A DNA stretch of 64,000 nucleotides, taken from assembly GCF_004799665.1 (NCBI RefSeq), contig NZ_CP031310.1, forward strand, positions 2,162,887 to 2,226,886. Reading direction: 5' to 3'. Shown here in pieces: positions 47,149 to 55,743 of the stretch. The notes beneath the pieces were generated by a model. It had not been told where the DNA came from and did no database searches. It was given only the letters and a program-made list of their open reading frames with translations. The stretch comes from Halapricum salinum (GTDB taxonomy: Archaea > Halobacteriota > Halobacteria > Halobacteriales > Haloarculaceae). Numbering within the stretch: position 1 is the stretch's first letter; each line of letters starts with the position of its first letter. The position numbers and the translations under genes were made by a program.

Positions 47149-47234
47149 CACAAAGACATAAGTCGTTCCACAGAAACTCAGACATATATCCACAAGTGGG
47201 GAAGCGGCAGATTGCCATTCCACTGGAGGAAATT

Positions 47235-48185
47235 ATGACAAACGATAAAAATACAGAAGAGGAAGATACGAAATCGTCTTTCAGAAGTACCCGGCGGGGA
47301 GCTCTTGTTTCGCTGGCTGGCCTCGGGCTTCTTTCCGCAAGTACTGGAACAGCAACTGCAGATGCTGCGGACGACCACGACCACGTCGGCCAAAGCTGGA
47401 CTGGTGACCCAGGCAACCGAGGCCTTTTAGTCAATGTTGGAACCAACACCCCGAAAGCTATCGAGGGGGCATCAAGTGATCCGAATGCAAAGGCCTTTGT
47501 CGGATTTGCCCAGTCTTCAAGTGGTTTTACAGAGGGATTCAGGGGTACGGTCCAGTCTCCTGATGGTAAAGGCGTATACGGTCGAGGAACAGCCGGTTCA
47601 GGGGCTTCTATCGGTGTTGAAGGCCGATCGCAGTCATATGAGGGGTATGGTGTCATCGGGCGAGCTCGGAACGGGAGCGGAACGTCATACGGTGTTGCCG
47701 GATTTACCAGTAGCCCCGACGGATATGGGCTGTACACACCACACGACGCGAAAGTCGACGGCGATCTCGAAGTCGGTGGCTCGGTGCAAAACACCCTGAA
47801 CGTCAATTCGGACCTGCAGGTCACGGGCACGAAGAACTTCGTGCAGGCGGTCGACACGACCGCAGGAACGAAGAACGTCCACTACACGTCCATCGAGGCA
47901 GGCGAGGTCCGGACCGAACACACCGGCGTCGCAGAGATGGAAGACGGTCACGCGCTGATCGAGCTGCCAGAGCACTTCGACATGGTTACCAGCGACGAGG
48001 AGCCGATCGCCGTGCAGGTGACGGCTCACGCCGAGGAGAGGGTCCATCCGCAGGTCGTCGAGAAATCGACGCGCTTCGTCTCTGTCGAGGACTTCGGTGA
48101 TGGCCCCGCCGACTACAGCTTCTCGTATACGGTCAAGGGTGTCCGCGCAGGCTACGAGGACGAAGAAGTCGTTCGCGATCAGTAA
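47235..48185 (+). CDS. Tat-exported glycine-repeat protein with tail-fibre-like C-terminus
   Basis: The ATG at 47235 gives 316 residues with a Tat signal (STRRGALVSLAGLGLLSAST, cleavage near ATADA). The middle repeats GVYGRGTAGSG, IGVEGRSQSYEGYGVIGRA, YGVAGFTSSPDGYGLYTPHD then KVDGDLEVGG: the same pattern as the fibre-module proteins, whose N-termini carry one copy. The C-terminal ~110 residues (VTGTKNFVQAVDTTAGTKNV, ALIELPEHFDMVT, ending FSYTVKGVRAGYED) match a domain of bacterial repeat proteins as I recall them (KNF...H.S.E.PE pattern). It is the only member with a signal. Position next to rmlC suggests a glycoprotein. Confidence 0.78.
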   Translation: MTNDKNTEEEDTKSSFRSTRRGALVSLAGLGLLSASTGTATADAADDHDHVGQSWTGDPGNRGLLVNVGTNTPKAIEGASSDPNAKAFVGFAQSSSGFTEGFRGTVQSPDGKGVYGRGTAGSGASIGVEGRSQSYEGYGVIGRARNGSGTSYGVAGFTSSPDGYGLYTPHDAKVDGDLEVGGSVQNTLNVNSDLQVTGTKNFVQAVDTTAGTKNVHYTSIEAGEVRTEHTGVAEMEDGHALIELPEHFDMVTSDEEPIAVQVTAHAEERVHPQVVEKSTRFVSVEDFGDGPADYSFSYTVKGVRAGYEDEEVVRDQ

Positions 48186-48263
48186 CAATTCCGGCTTTCT
48201 ATTTTGTCGCCAGCCGACACTACAAAACGGCTTTACAACAGGGAGTGCTATCGCCCACAAGCG

Positions 48264-48731
48264 ATGATACACGACGTCGAACTCAAAGACCTCCAGGTCA
48301 ACCTCGACGAACGCGGAACACTCACGGAAATCTGGCGCTCTGACTGGGATTTCTTCGAGGGTGAGGACGAACCCGCGATGTCCTACCTCTCAGTTTCATA
48401 CCCAGGCGTAATCCGCGCCTGGCACCGCCACACCCGCGGACAGATCGACCACTTCGTGGTCCCACACGGCAACGTGAAAGTCGGGATCTACGACGACCGT
48501 GAAGACTCACCGACACAGGGCGAACTCGATACGTTCGTCATCGGCGAGGACAACATGCAGGCGGTCCGCATCCCCGGCGACTGCTGGCACGGCTTCAAGG
48601 TCGTCGGCAACGAGCAGGCGACCCTGATCAACTTCCCAACGAACCGCTACGACTACGAGGATCCAGACGAGGAGCGCTTGCCGCCGGATACCGACGAAAT
48701 ACCTTTAGACTGGGACGAACAGATCTACTAA
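48264..48731 (+). CDS. rmlC: dTDP-4-dehydrorhamnose 3,5-epimerase-like cupin
   Basis: The ATG at 48264 (MIHDVELKDLQVNLDERGTL) gives a 155-residue cupin of the RmlC family. AWHRHTRGQIDHFVVPHGNV has the active-site His and adjacent strand, and PGDCWHGFKVVGNEQATLIN closes the fold. Slightly shorter than bacterial RmlC, as common in archaea. It is first in an operon with rmlA (2-base gap) and the zinc-ribbon gene. Makes dTDP-4-keto-L-rhamnose for the glycan. Confidence 0.9.
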   Translation: MIHDVELKDLQVNLDERGTLTEIWRSDWDFFEGEDEPAMSYLSVSYPGVIRAWHRHTRGQIDHFVVPHGNVKVGIYDDREDSPTQGELDTFVIGEDNMQAVRIPGDCWHGFKVVGNEQATLINFPTNRYDYEDPDEERLPPDTDEIPLDWDEQIY

Positions 48732-48733
48732 CG

Positions 48734-49807
48734 ATGAAAGGCGTCCTCCTCGCTGGCGGGACCGGGTCTCGTCTCCGTCCGATTACCCACACCGGCCCGA
48801 AACAGCTGCTTCCCGTGGCGAACAAACCGGTCCTCGAATACGCGATCGAAGACCTTCGCGACGCCGGGATCACCGAGATCGGTGTCGTCCTCGGCAACAA
48901 GGGTAGAGAGGCGATTCAGGATCACCTCGGAGATGGGTCACACCTGGGTGTCGACATCACGTACATCGTGCAGGGCAATCCGCTGGGACTCGCCCACGCC
49001 GCAGCGTGTGCTCGCGAGTTCGTCGGCGACGACGACTTCGTGATGTACCTCGGCGACAACATCCTCAAACAGGGGATCGAAGAGCTGGTCGAGAGCTTCG
49101 AAGCCGGTGACTTCGGGGCCGGGATCGCGCTGCAGGAGGTCGAAAATCCCCGGGAGTTCGGGATCGCCGACACGAATGCCGACGGCGAAGTCACCGCACT
49201 CGTCGAGAAACCGGACGACCCGCCGAGCAATCTCGCGCTCATCGGGATCTACGCGTTTTCGAACGCGGTGTTCGACGTGATCGAGGAGCTCGAACCGTCC
49301 TGGCGGGGCGAGCTGGAGATCACCGACGCGATCCAGGAACTCCTCGAATCCGGGCACGCGATCGACTCGCACGTCGTCGAAGGGTGGTGGAAAGACACCG
49401 GCCGACCGGAGGACATTCTTCACGCGAATCGACTCGTCCTGAAGGATATCGAATCCGAACACGCTGGAACTATCGAAGCGGGTGCCGAAGTCGTCGGTCG
49501 GGTCGAACTCGCACCCGAAGCCACGATCGAATCCGGCGCAGTCGTCCGGGGCCCAGTATCGATCGCGGAGGGGTCGACAATCGGGTCTGAGACGTATGTC
49601 GGCCCGTATACGTCGATCGGGCCCGACTGCGTCGTCGACGGCGCCCACATCGAGAACACTGTCCTCGTCGGAGAATCCACAGTCACGAGTGACGGAAAGA
49701 TCGTCGACAGCCTGGTCGGCCGAAACACGACGATCGGAAGCGCGGCAGACGAACTCCCTGACGGCCGACGACTGATCGTCGGCGAGAACTCCAATCTCAA
49801 ACTATAA
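48734..49807 (+). CDS. rmlA: glucose-1-phosphate thymidylyltransferase
   Basis: The 357-residue protein has the nucleotidyltransferase start MKGVLLAGGTGSRLRPITHT, KQLLPVANKPVLEYAIEDL, DDFVMYLGDNILKQG, and WWKDTGRPEDILHANR. The C-terminal ~110 residues are a left-handed beta-helix repeat (GAEVVGRVELAPEATIESGA), the long archaeal RmlA form. It converts glucose-1-phosphate and dTTP to dTDP-glucose, the first step toward dTDP-rhamnose. It is 2 bases downstream of rmlC. Confidence 0.93.
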   Translation: MKGVLLAGGTGSRLRPITHTGPKQLLPVANKPVLEYAIEDLRDAGITEIGVVLGNKGREAIQDHLGDGSHLGVDITYIVQGNPLGLAHAAACAREFVGDDDFVMYLGDNILKQGIEELVESFEAGDFGAGIALQEVENPREFGIADTNADGEVTALVEKPDDPPSNLALIGIYAFSNAVFDVIEELEPSWRGELEITDAIQELLESGHAIDSHVVEGWWKDTGRPEDILHANRLVLKDIESEHAGTIEAGAEVVGRVELAPEATIESGAVVRGPVSIAEGSTIGSETYVGPYTSIGPDCVVDGAHIENTVLVGESTVTSDGKIVDSLVGRNTTIGSAADELPDGRRLIVGENSNLKL

Positions 49808-49809
49808 CG

Positions 49810-49989
49810 ATGCGCGTCATCACCCACAGCTGTCCGGAGTGTGGCACAGTGGTCGCGGCGAACGAACTGGAAGCGAACCGGGTCATGAAGTGTCCGGGCT
49901 TAGAGTGCGAGGCCGTCCTCAGGTTCGACGATCTCGATCTCGAAGCGCGCGAGCACTTCGTCGACCACCGAGAACAGTATCAGATCTAG
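49810..49989 (+). CDS. 59-residue zinc-ribbon protein in rml operon
   Basis: The ATG is 2 bases after the rmlA stop. The frame reads MRVITHSCPECGTVVAANEL with CPECG, then KCPGLEC a few residues later, a four-Cys metal site, and an acidic helix to the TAG. It overlaps the convergent rmlD gene by four bases. Co-transcription with rmlC-rmlA is nearly certain; the role is unknown. Confidence 0.72.
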   Translation: MRVITHSCPECGTVVAANELEANRVMKCPGLECEAVLRFDDLDLEAREHFVDHREQYQI

Positions 49990-50882
49990 TCGAGAGACAG
50001 CCACGGAGCGATCGCTTCGAGATCCGATTCGATCGTGGGCTGCTCTCTGTCCAGCAGGTCTTCGACTCGCGTCACGTCGAGACAGGAATACGCTGGCCGG
50101 GTCGCAGCACGATCGACGTCCGCTCGCGAGCCCGCTTCGAGCAGCTCTTCGCCGCGTCCCGTCTGGCGGCTGATCTCCCGGCCGAACTCGTACGGGGTCA
50201 CACACGAACTACTCGCGACGTGGACGACGTCGCGGAAGTCGGTTTCTAGCAGGTCCAGAATCGTTGCTGCGGCCTGACCGGCTCGGCTGGGTGTGACCCA
50301 CTGATCGGTGAACAGTGGCGTCGGTTCGTCACGCCCGATTCGGGACTGTACCCAGGCCGGGAAGCCCCGCAATTCGTCGTCGGCCCGATGAACGCCGTAG
50401 ACGAACGAGAGTCTCGGGACGAGCGTCGTCGCCGTAGACTCCAGTACACATTGCTCGCCCGCGAGTTTGGAACTGCCATACGCTTGCACTGGATTCGGAT
50501 CGTCCGCCTCCGAGTACGGCGTCTCCCCGGTCCCGTCGAAGACGTAGTCCGTCGAGACGTGGACGAACTCGGAATCGATCGTCGCACAGTGGTCGGCAAT
50601 CGTAGCCGGAGCCTCGGCGTTGATCGCCCGGGCCGTCCCAGGCGAGGATTCACAGGCGTCGACGTCGGTCATCGCCGCACAGTTGCAGACGACATCGGGC
50701 ACGTAGTCGTCCAGCACGGCTTTGACAGCATTCTCGTCTCGGAGGTCAAGCTGTTCGAGTGGAACGTCGAAGGAGGGTCGCGAGGAGTGAAACGTCCCGG
50801 CGACCTCCCAGCCACGGCCGAGCGCGGTATCGACGACGTTGCTCCCGAGCAACCCGTTCGCACCGAGGACGAGAATCTGCAT
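49986..50882 (-). CDS. rmlD: dTDP-4-dehydrorhamnose reductase
   Basis: The ATG at 50882 (MQILVLGANGLLGSNVVDTA) is leaderless from the shared promoter at 50907; the frame upstream to 50972 is not used. The 298-residue SDR has GANGLLG (NADPH loop), STDYVFDGTGETPYSEADDP, and YGSSKLAGE (YxxxK catalytic pair). It reduces the keto sugar made by RmlC to dTDP-L-rhamnose. Divergent from rmlB and convergent with the small zinc-ribbon gene. Confidence 0.9.
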   Translation of the reverse strand: MQILVLGANGLLGSNVVDTALGRGWEVAGTFHSSRPSFDVPLEQLDLRDENAVKAVLDDYVPDVVCNCAAMTDVDACESSPGTARAINAEAPATIADHCATIDSEFVHVSTDYVFDGTGETPYSEADDPNPVQAYGSSKLAGEQCVLESTATTLVPRLSFVYGVHRADDELRGFPAWVQSRIGRDEPTPLFTDQWVTPSRAGQAAATILDLLETDFRDVVHVASSSCVTPYEFGREISRQTGRGEELLEAGSRADVDRAATRPAYSCLDVTRVEDLLDREQPTIESDLEAIAPWLSLD

Positions 50883-50906
50883 AGCGGCCCAAAGGGTGAT
50901 GAAAAC

Positions 50907-50914
50907 CATAAAAT
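50907..50914. promoter_or_regulatory. shared divergent TATA core for rmlD and rmlB
   Basis: A single AT core (CCATAAAA) sits in the 55-base rmlD/rmlB spacer. It is about 27 bases upstream of the rmlB ATG on the plus strand and about 28 bases upstream of the rmlD ATG when read on the minus strand. Both starts are then leaderless, so one core could serve both genes. Confidence 0.55.
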
Positions 50915-50937
50915 GAGCGGGTCGCCGTAGGGGAGAT

Positions 50938-51861
50938 ATGCACGTTCTCGTCACCGGCGGTGCGGGGTTCATCGGCTCGGCGTTCGTCCGGTTGCTACTC
51001 GAAGAGACGTCTCACACCGTGACGACACTCGACGCGCTCACGTACGCGGGCTCGAAGACGAACCTCGAAGAGGTACTAGAATACGACGATCACGAATTCG
51101 TCGAGGGCCGGATCGAAGACGAGGCGGCCGTCGACCCGCTTGTCGCCGAGGCCGACGCAGTCGTCAACTTCGCGGCCGAATCACACGTCGATCGCTCGAT
51201 CGACGGGGCCGCCCCTTTCGTCCAGACCAACGTCGCCGGGACGCAGGTCCTTCTCGACGCTTCGCGTCGTCACGACGTCGACCGGTTCGTCCAGATATCG
51301 ACCGACGAGGTGTACGGTCAGACCGTCAAGGGTGAGTTCTCAGAGACGGACCGTCTCCGTCCGCGAAACCCCTACGCAGCGACGAAAGCCAGTGCGGACC
51401 TCCTCGCGCTGAGCTATCGGACGACCTATGACCTTCCGGTGATCGTGACTCGGTCGTCGAACAACTTCGGCCCGAGACAACACCCCGAGAAGTTGATCCC
51501 GAAGTTCATCACGAGGGCGGCACGAGGGGAGGAACTCCCGCTGTACGGCGATGGAACCAACGTCAGAGAGTGGACGTACGTGACCGACAACTGCCGTGGT
51601 ATCACGACAGTACTCGAACAGGGCGAAGCCGGCGATATCTACAACATCGGCAGTGGGGTCGAACTCCAGAACATCGAAGTCGCCCAGCACATCGTCGACG
51701 CAGTCGGTGCCTCCCGTGATCTGATCACGTTCGTCGAAGATAGGCCGGGCCACGACCAGCGGTACGCGCTCGATACCACCAGCATTCGTGAACTCGGCTG
51801 GGAACCCGAGTGGTCCTTCGAAGCGGGACTCGAACGGACCATCGAATACTATCTCTCATAA
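50938..51861 (+). CDS. rmlB: dTDP-glucose 4,6-dehydratase
   Basis: The 307-residue SDR has MHVLVTGGAGFIGSAFVRLL (NAD loop), FAAESHVDRSIDGAAPFVQT, TDEVYGQTVKGEFSE, RNPYAATKASADLL (YxxxK) and SRSSNNFGPRQHPEKLIPKF, all RmlB signatures. It turns dTDP-glucose into the 4-keto-6-deoxy sugar used by RmlC/RmlD. With rmlA, rmlC and rmlD the rhamnose set is complete in this window. Confidence 0.95.
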   Translation: MHVLVTGGAGFIGSAFVRLLLEETSHTVTTLDALTYAGSKTNLEEVLEYDDHEFVEGRIEDEAAVDPLVAEADAVVNFAAESHVDRSIDGAAPFVQTNVAGTQVLLDASRRHDVDRFVQISTDEVYGQTVKGEFSETDRLRPRNPYAATKASADLLALSYRTTYDLPVIVTRSSNNFGPRQHPEKLIPKFITRAARGEELPLYGDGTNVREWTYVTDNCRGITTVLEQGEAGDIYNIGSGVELQNIEVAQHIVDAVGASRDLITFVEDRPGHDQRYALDTTSIRELGWEPEWSFEAGLERTIEYYLS

Positions 51862-51907
51862 CCTGCTGAACGTCATCTCCTCTCGTTCTTCTCGACCTAA
51901 CGCACGC

Positions 51908-52924
51908 TCAGAACTCGAACGCGTACACCCCACCACCGTCGCCGGCGACGAACAGCCTGTCGTCGTCGACGATAGGCGCGGACCGAAGCTCACAGGGCAA
52001 CTCGACGTGGCCCTCGGCCGTGCCTGCCTCGGCATCGAGGACGTAGAGGTCGCCCTTGAGCGAGCCGGCGACGAGTCGATCCCCACCGAGGGCGGGCGTC
52101 GCGGTGATGGCGATGTCCCACGTTCGGAACGCCCAGTCTGGGGCGTTGACGAGCACGCTTTCGTCGTGTTGAATCGCGTACATCGTCCCGCTGCCGCCGC
52201 CGACGTACACCCCGCGTTCGTCGAACACCGGTGCCGATCCGGCGCTCGTCCCGAAGAACGACGTGCCCCAGGAGAGCGAGCCGTCGTCACTGCGGAGCGC
52301 TCGCAGTTCGTTCGCGGCGAAGTAGACCATACCTTGCGAATCGTCGACGGCCGGCGAGCCCGCACCGACGTCCGCACTGAACGGCATCGCCCACACCCGA
52401 CGACCGCCGTCGGCCGCGTCGTGGGCTCGCAACTCCGTCTTCGAGGTGAAGTAGAGCGTCTCTTCGACGCTCGAATAGGCGATGTCCGAGACAATTCGCG
52501 AGCCGGTGTCGAACTCGAAGAGCACCGATCCAGTCACGGCGTCCAGCGCGAGCAAGACGCCGTCGTTTCGGCCCACGTAGACAACGCCATCGCGAACGAT
52601 CGGCGAGGTCGTGATCGCGCTCGGGCCCGCATAGCGCCACACGATCGATCCATCCTCGGCGTCCAGTGCGTAGACCGACCCGCCGCCGCTGCCGACGTAG
52701 ACAATTCCGTCGTGATAGGCGGGCGAGGAGTCGGACATCGAGCCGTCGCGCTCGACGGTCCAGACGATTCGTCCGTCCTCGCGGGACAGTGCGTACAATG
52801 ACGTGCCCAGTCCGCCCACGAATACGCGGTCGTCGTCGAGGGCTGGCGAACAGGTCTGGAAGGACGTCTCTATAGCAGTCTCCTGTCGCCAGACTGTTTT
52901 GATCTCGCTCGACGACCCTTCCAC
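51908..52924 (-). CDS. PQQ-type beta-propeller protein
   Basis: A GTG at 52924 is chosen because a TTAATCAT core lies about 25 bases upstream and the frame to the ATG at 53050 has no haloarchaeal composition. The 338-residue protein is an almost bare propeller: the repeats ALDDDRVFVGGLGTSLYALS, YHDGIVYVGSGGGSVYALDA, VRDGVVYVGRNDGVLLALDA through VDDDRLFVAGDGGGVYAFEF each carry the V-GG--G-YAL pattern. No signal peptide. The closest partner in this window is the C-terminal half of the subtilase at 59664, and the ends are nearly the same (VYAFEF versus VYAFE). Quinone binding is not shown. Confidence 0.8.
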   Translation of the reverse strand: MEGSSSEIKTVWRQETAIETSFQTCSPALDDDRVFVGGLGTSLYALSREDGRIVWTVERDGSMSDSSPAYHDGIVYVGSGGGSVYALDAEDGSIVWRYAGPSAITTSPIVRDGVVYVGRNDGVLLALDAVTGSVLFEFDTGSRIVSDIAYSSVEETLYFTSKTELRAHDAADGGRRVWAMPFSADVGAGSPAVDDSQGMVYFAANELRALRSDDGSLSWGTSFFGTSAGSAPVFDERGVYVGGGSGTMYAIQHDESVLVNAPDWAFRTWDIAITATPALGGDRLVAGSLKGDLYVLDAEAGTAEGHVELPCELRSAPIVDDDRLFVAGDGGGVYAFEF

Positions 52925-53177
52925 GCTACTATTCAGTCGCTTGACAATGATTAATTCTTCCCTTCCACACCACCTGTGATCGCGTGCCGGTTCGGAGCGA
53001 GTAGGGCGAGTCCGAGGGCCAACCAGTAGGGGCTCAGTACTGCCATCCACGACGGATTCCCTGCGGACAGCAGACGGCCCCGACGATACTGCTGGCAGGA
53101 GTCTTTATCGTGGTTGGCTCTTTCTTACTCTGAGAGTAGTCTGGTCGCGACGACGGGTGGGACACCAAGGGAATCAT

Positions 53178-55616
53178 ATGACAGAGCCGAAAGAGACAGC
53201 GACGGACACTGAATCGAAAACGACTGACAGCCAGCCGACAGCGTTCGACCCGGCGACCTACAAGGTGTTGGGTGAGCTTACCGACAGCACGGGAACCGGC
53301 GTGCTCGGTCGAAATCTGGCGACGACGGGCGACGCCGCGGGCGTGACTGGAACAACAGATTCTCCGGATGGGTATGGACTGGCGACCCCGGACGACGCGC
53401 TGGTAGAGGGGACGCTCTCGACGGTCGGCGAGTGGCTGGTGACTTCGAACGACACGCGCCTCTTTCTCCATACCGCCGAGGATCCGAGCGGCGACGCCGG
53501 CAACGTCCTGGCGGGCCACTCCGCGAACACCATCGGCGCGGGCGTCGCGGGTGCGACGATCGCTGGCGGTGGCTTCGACGACGGATCGTCCCCGGTCCCG
53601 AACCTCGTCTACGACGATTACGCGACGATATCGGGGGGACGGCAAAACGAAGCCGGGACCGACGACGGCGACCCGACGAGCGCGCGGTTCGCGACGGTCG
53701 GTGGCGGCGAGGACAACACCGCGTCGGCGAATCACGCGACAGTCGCGGGCGGGAACGCGAACACGGCAAGCGATCGGGAGACGACCGTCGGCGGCGGCGA
53801 GCGAAACGTCGCCAGTGGTCCGAACGCGGTGGTCGGCGGCGGGTACATCAACGAGTCGACGGCGACACAGACGACGGTCGCCGGCGGCCGCCAGAACGTC
53901 GCTGGCGGCGCGTACGACACGATCGCGGGTGGCTCGCGAAACACGAGCCAGGGATACGCCGCGGCGATTCCGGGCGGATACGAGAACAGCGTGACCAGCA
54001 ACTACGGGGCCGTCGGTGGCGGCCAGCATAACAGCGCAACCAGATCCTACGCTACTGTGGGCGGCGGTCAGAACAACGACGCCAACGGTACCTACGCGAC
54101 CATCGGCGGTGGCGGCCCCTCGGACCCTTCGACAGAGACGACACGAGAGAATACGAAAAACGAGGCCAAAGACGACTACTGTACCGTCGCGGGCGGCGGT
54201 GGAAACGTCGCCGGGGCTGGCTCGAACACGGCGCCGAACGCGACGGTCGGCGGCGGCACCGACAACATGGCCACTGACGAGCATGCGACCGTCGCTGGTG
54301 GCGACGCCAATACGGCCAGCGGTACCTACGCCACTGTCGGGGGCGGCACTGGGAACACTGCCAGTGGCGATCGGACGACCGTCTGTGGTGGGTGGAATAA
54401 CCTCGCTGCCGGGGCTGGGTCGTTCATCGGCGGCGGCGGTGGGAGTTCCGCGATAAACGAGGCCTACGCCAGAAGCGCGGTCATCGTCGGTGGGTACGCG
54501 AACACGGTCGGCGATCCGGTCGACGAGTTCGTCGGCTGGGTGGGGACGATCGCTGGGGGATACGGCAACCAGAACACCGGCCAGTACTCGGCGATCGGCG
54601 GCGGCTTCGAGAACGTCGTCGATGGGAATCGATCGGTAGTCGCCGGCGGGAACCGAAACTCGGCCGGTGGTCCGAGGGCGATGATCCCCGGCGGCAGCAG
54701 CAACCAGGCAAACGGGGACTCGAGTTTCGCGGCCGGGACGAAGGCCGTCGCGACCCACGACGGCGCGTTCGTCTGGAGCGACTCGGCGTTCTCGACGTTC
54801 GAATCCACAGGCGATGATCAGTTCCTCGTCGACGCCGCCGGTGGGACCGGGATCGGGACGAACGCGCCCGAGAGCCAACTGCACGTCACTGACGCGATCG
54901 CCTCGAATTCCGGCGCGCCGTCGGGGCACGTCGCGACCATCGAGAACACCTCGACGAGCACCTCCGCGGACGTGCTCGCACTGAAGACCAACGCCTCGAC
55001 GCCCGACGGTGCGAACAACTACGTCGTCTTCCTCGCGGCGAACAACGACGCCGTCGGAGCGATCGACGGGACCGGCGGGGGTGGCGTGAACTACAAGAGC
55101 GGATCGGCCGACCTGGCGGAGTACTTTCCGAAAGCCGATCCCGGGGCCGACTTCGAGGCCGGCGACGTCGTCGGACTCCGCGAGGGACAGCTGGTCGCCG
55201 ACCCCGGAGCCTGCGAGACGGCACTGGTCGTCTCGGAGTCACCGATGGTGACCGGCAACGTTCCCGACGAAGAAGATGGCTACGCCTGTGTCGCGCTGCT
55301 CGGGCAGGTCCCGGTGACGGTCGAGGGAGAGGTCGCCGCTGGCGACCGACTGGTCGCAACTATGTCTGGGCGTGCCGTGCGGACCCAGGACGGTCCGGAG
55401 AGCGCCCCCACCATCGGAACCGCGCTTACCGACGCCGAGGACGGATCAGTCACGGCGCTGATCGGGCAGTCGGTGACCGCTCCGACCGGAGCCGAGGCGG
55501 AACTACGAGACGAGAACGAACGTCTCCGCGTGGACAACGCGGAACTACGATCGCGCATGGACGCTATCGAGACACACCTCGGACTCGACGCAGACCCCGC
55601 ACCCGCGGACGACTGA
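53178..55616 (+). CDS. fibre protein: YadA-like head with SADLAEYF C-terminal domain
   Basis: The ATG at 53178 gives 812 residues. Acidic arm (1-27), module at ~28-83 (TYKVLGELTDSTGTGVLGRN, DGYGLATPDDALVEGTL), then about 22 YadA-like head units of pattern ATVGGGEDNTASANHATVAG, an SSFAAGTKAVATHDGAFVWS motif, and a SADLAEYFPKADPGADFEAG domain of tail-fibre type, ending in a short coiled coil (ELRDENERLRVDNAELRSRM) and LGLDADPAPADD. No signal peptide or membrane anchor. The repeat geometry predicts a trimeric beta-solenoid. First in a row of three related genes. Confidence 0.85.
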   Translation: MTEPKETATDTESKTTDSQPTAFDPATYKVLGELTDSTGTGVLGRNLATTGDAAGVTGTTDSPDGYGLATPDDALVEGTLSTVGEWLVTSNDTRLFLHTAEDPSGDAGNVLAGHSANTIGAGVAGATIAGGGFDDGSSPVPNLVYDDYATISGGRQNEAGTDDGDPTSARFATVGGGEDNTASANHATVAGGNANTASDRETTVGGGERNVASGPNAVVGGGYINESTATQTTVAGGRQNVAGGAYDTIAGGSRNTSQGYAAAIPGGYENSVTSNYGAVGGGQHNSATRSYATVGGGQNNDANGTYATIGGGGPSDPSTETTRENTKNEAKDDYCTVAGGGGNVAGAGSNTAPNATVGGGTDNMATDEHATVAGGDANTASGTYATVGGGTGNTASGDRTTVCGGWNNLAAGAGSFIGGGGGSSAINEAYARSAVIVGGYANTVGDPVDEFVGWVGTIAGGYGNQNTGQYSAIGGGFENVVDGNRSVVAGGNRNSAGGPRAMIPGGSSNQANGDSSFAAGTKAVATHDGAFVWSDSAFSTFESTGDDQFLVDAAGGTGIGTNAPESQLHVTDAIASNSGAPSGHVATIENTSTSTSADVLALKTNASTPDGANNYVVFLAANNDAVGAIDGTGGGGVNYKSGSADLAEYFPKADPGADFEAGDVVGLREGQLVADPGACETALVVSESPMVTGNVPDEEDGYACVALLGQVPVTVEGEVAAGDRLVATMSGRAVRTQDGPESAPTIGTALTDAEDGSVTALIGQSVTAPTGAEAELRDENERLRVDNAELRSRMDAIETHLGLDADPAPADD

Positions 55617-55743
55617 ATAGTCTCGGTGTATTTCTCAGAATCGATAGCTATCCCCCGAAAGCTAAGGTATCCCATATCCATCTGTTCGCATCCACTGCCC
55701 AGCATCGGCAGTGATCGGCGCGCTCAGCGACCACTGGTGACAC

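Noticed and set aside
47196-47234. Earlier GTG start for the Tat fibre-like protein
   Set aside because: It adds 13 residues before the Tat signal with no signal-peptide character; ATG at 47235 places the RR motif properly.
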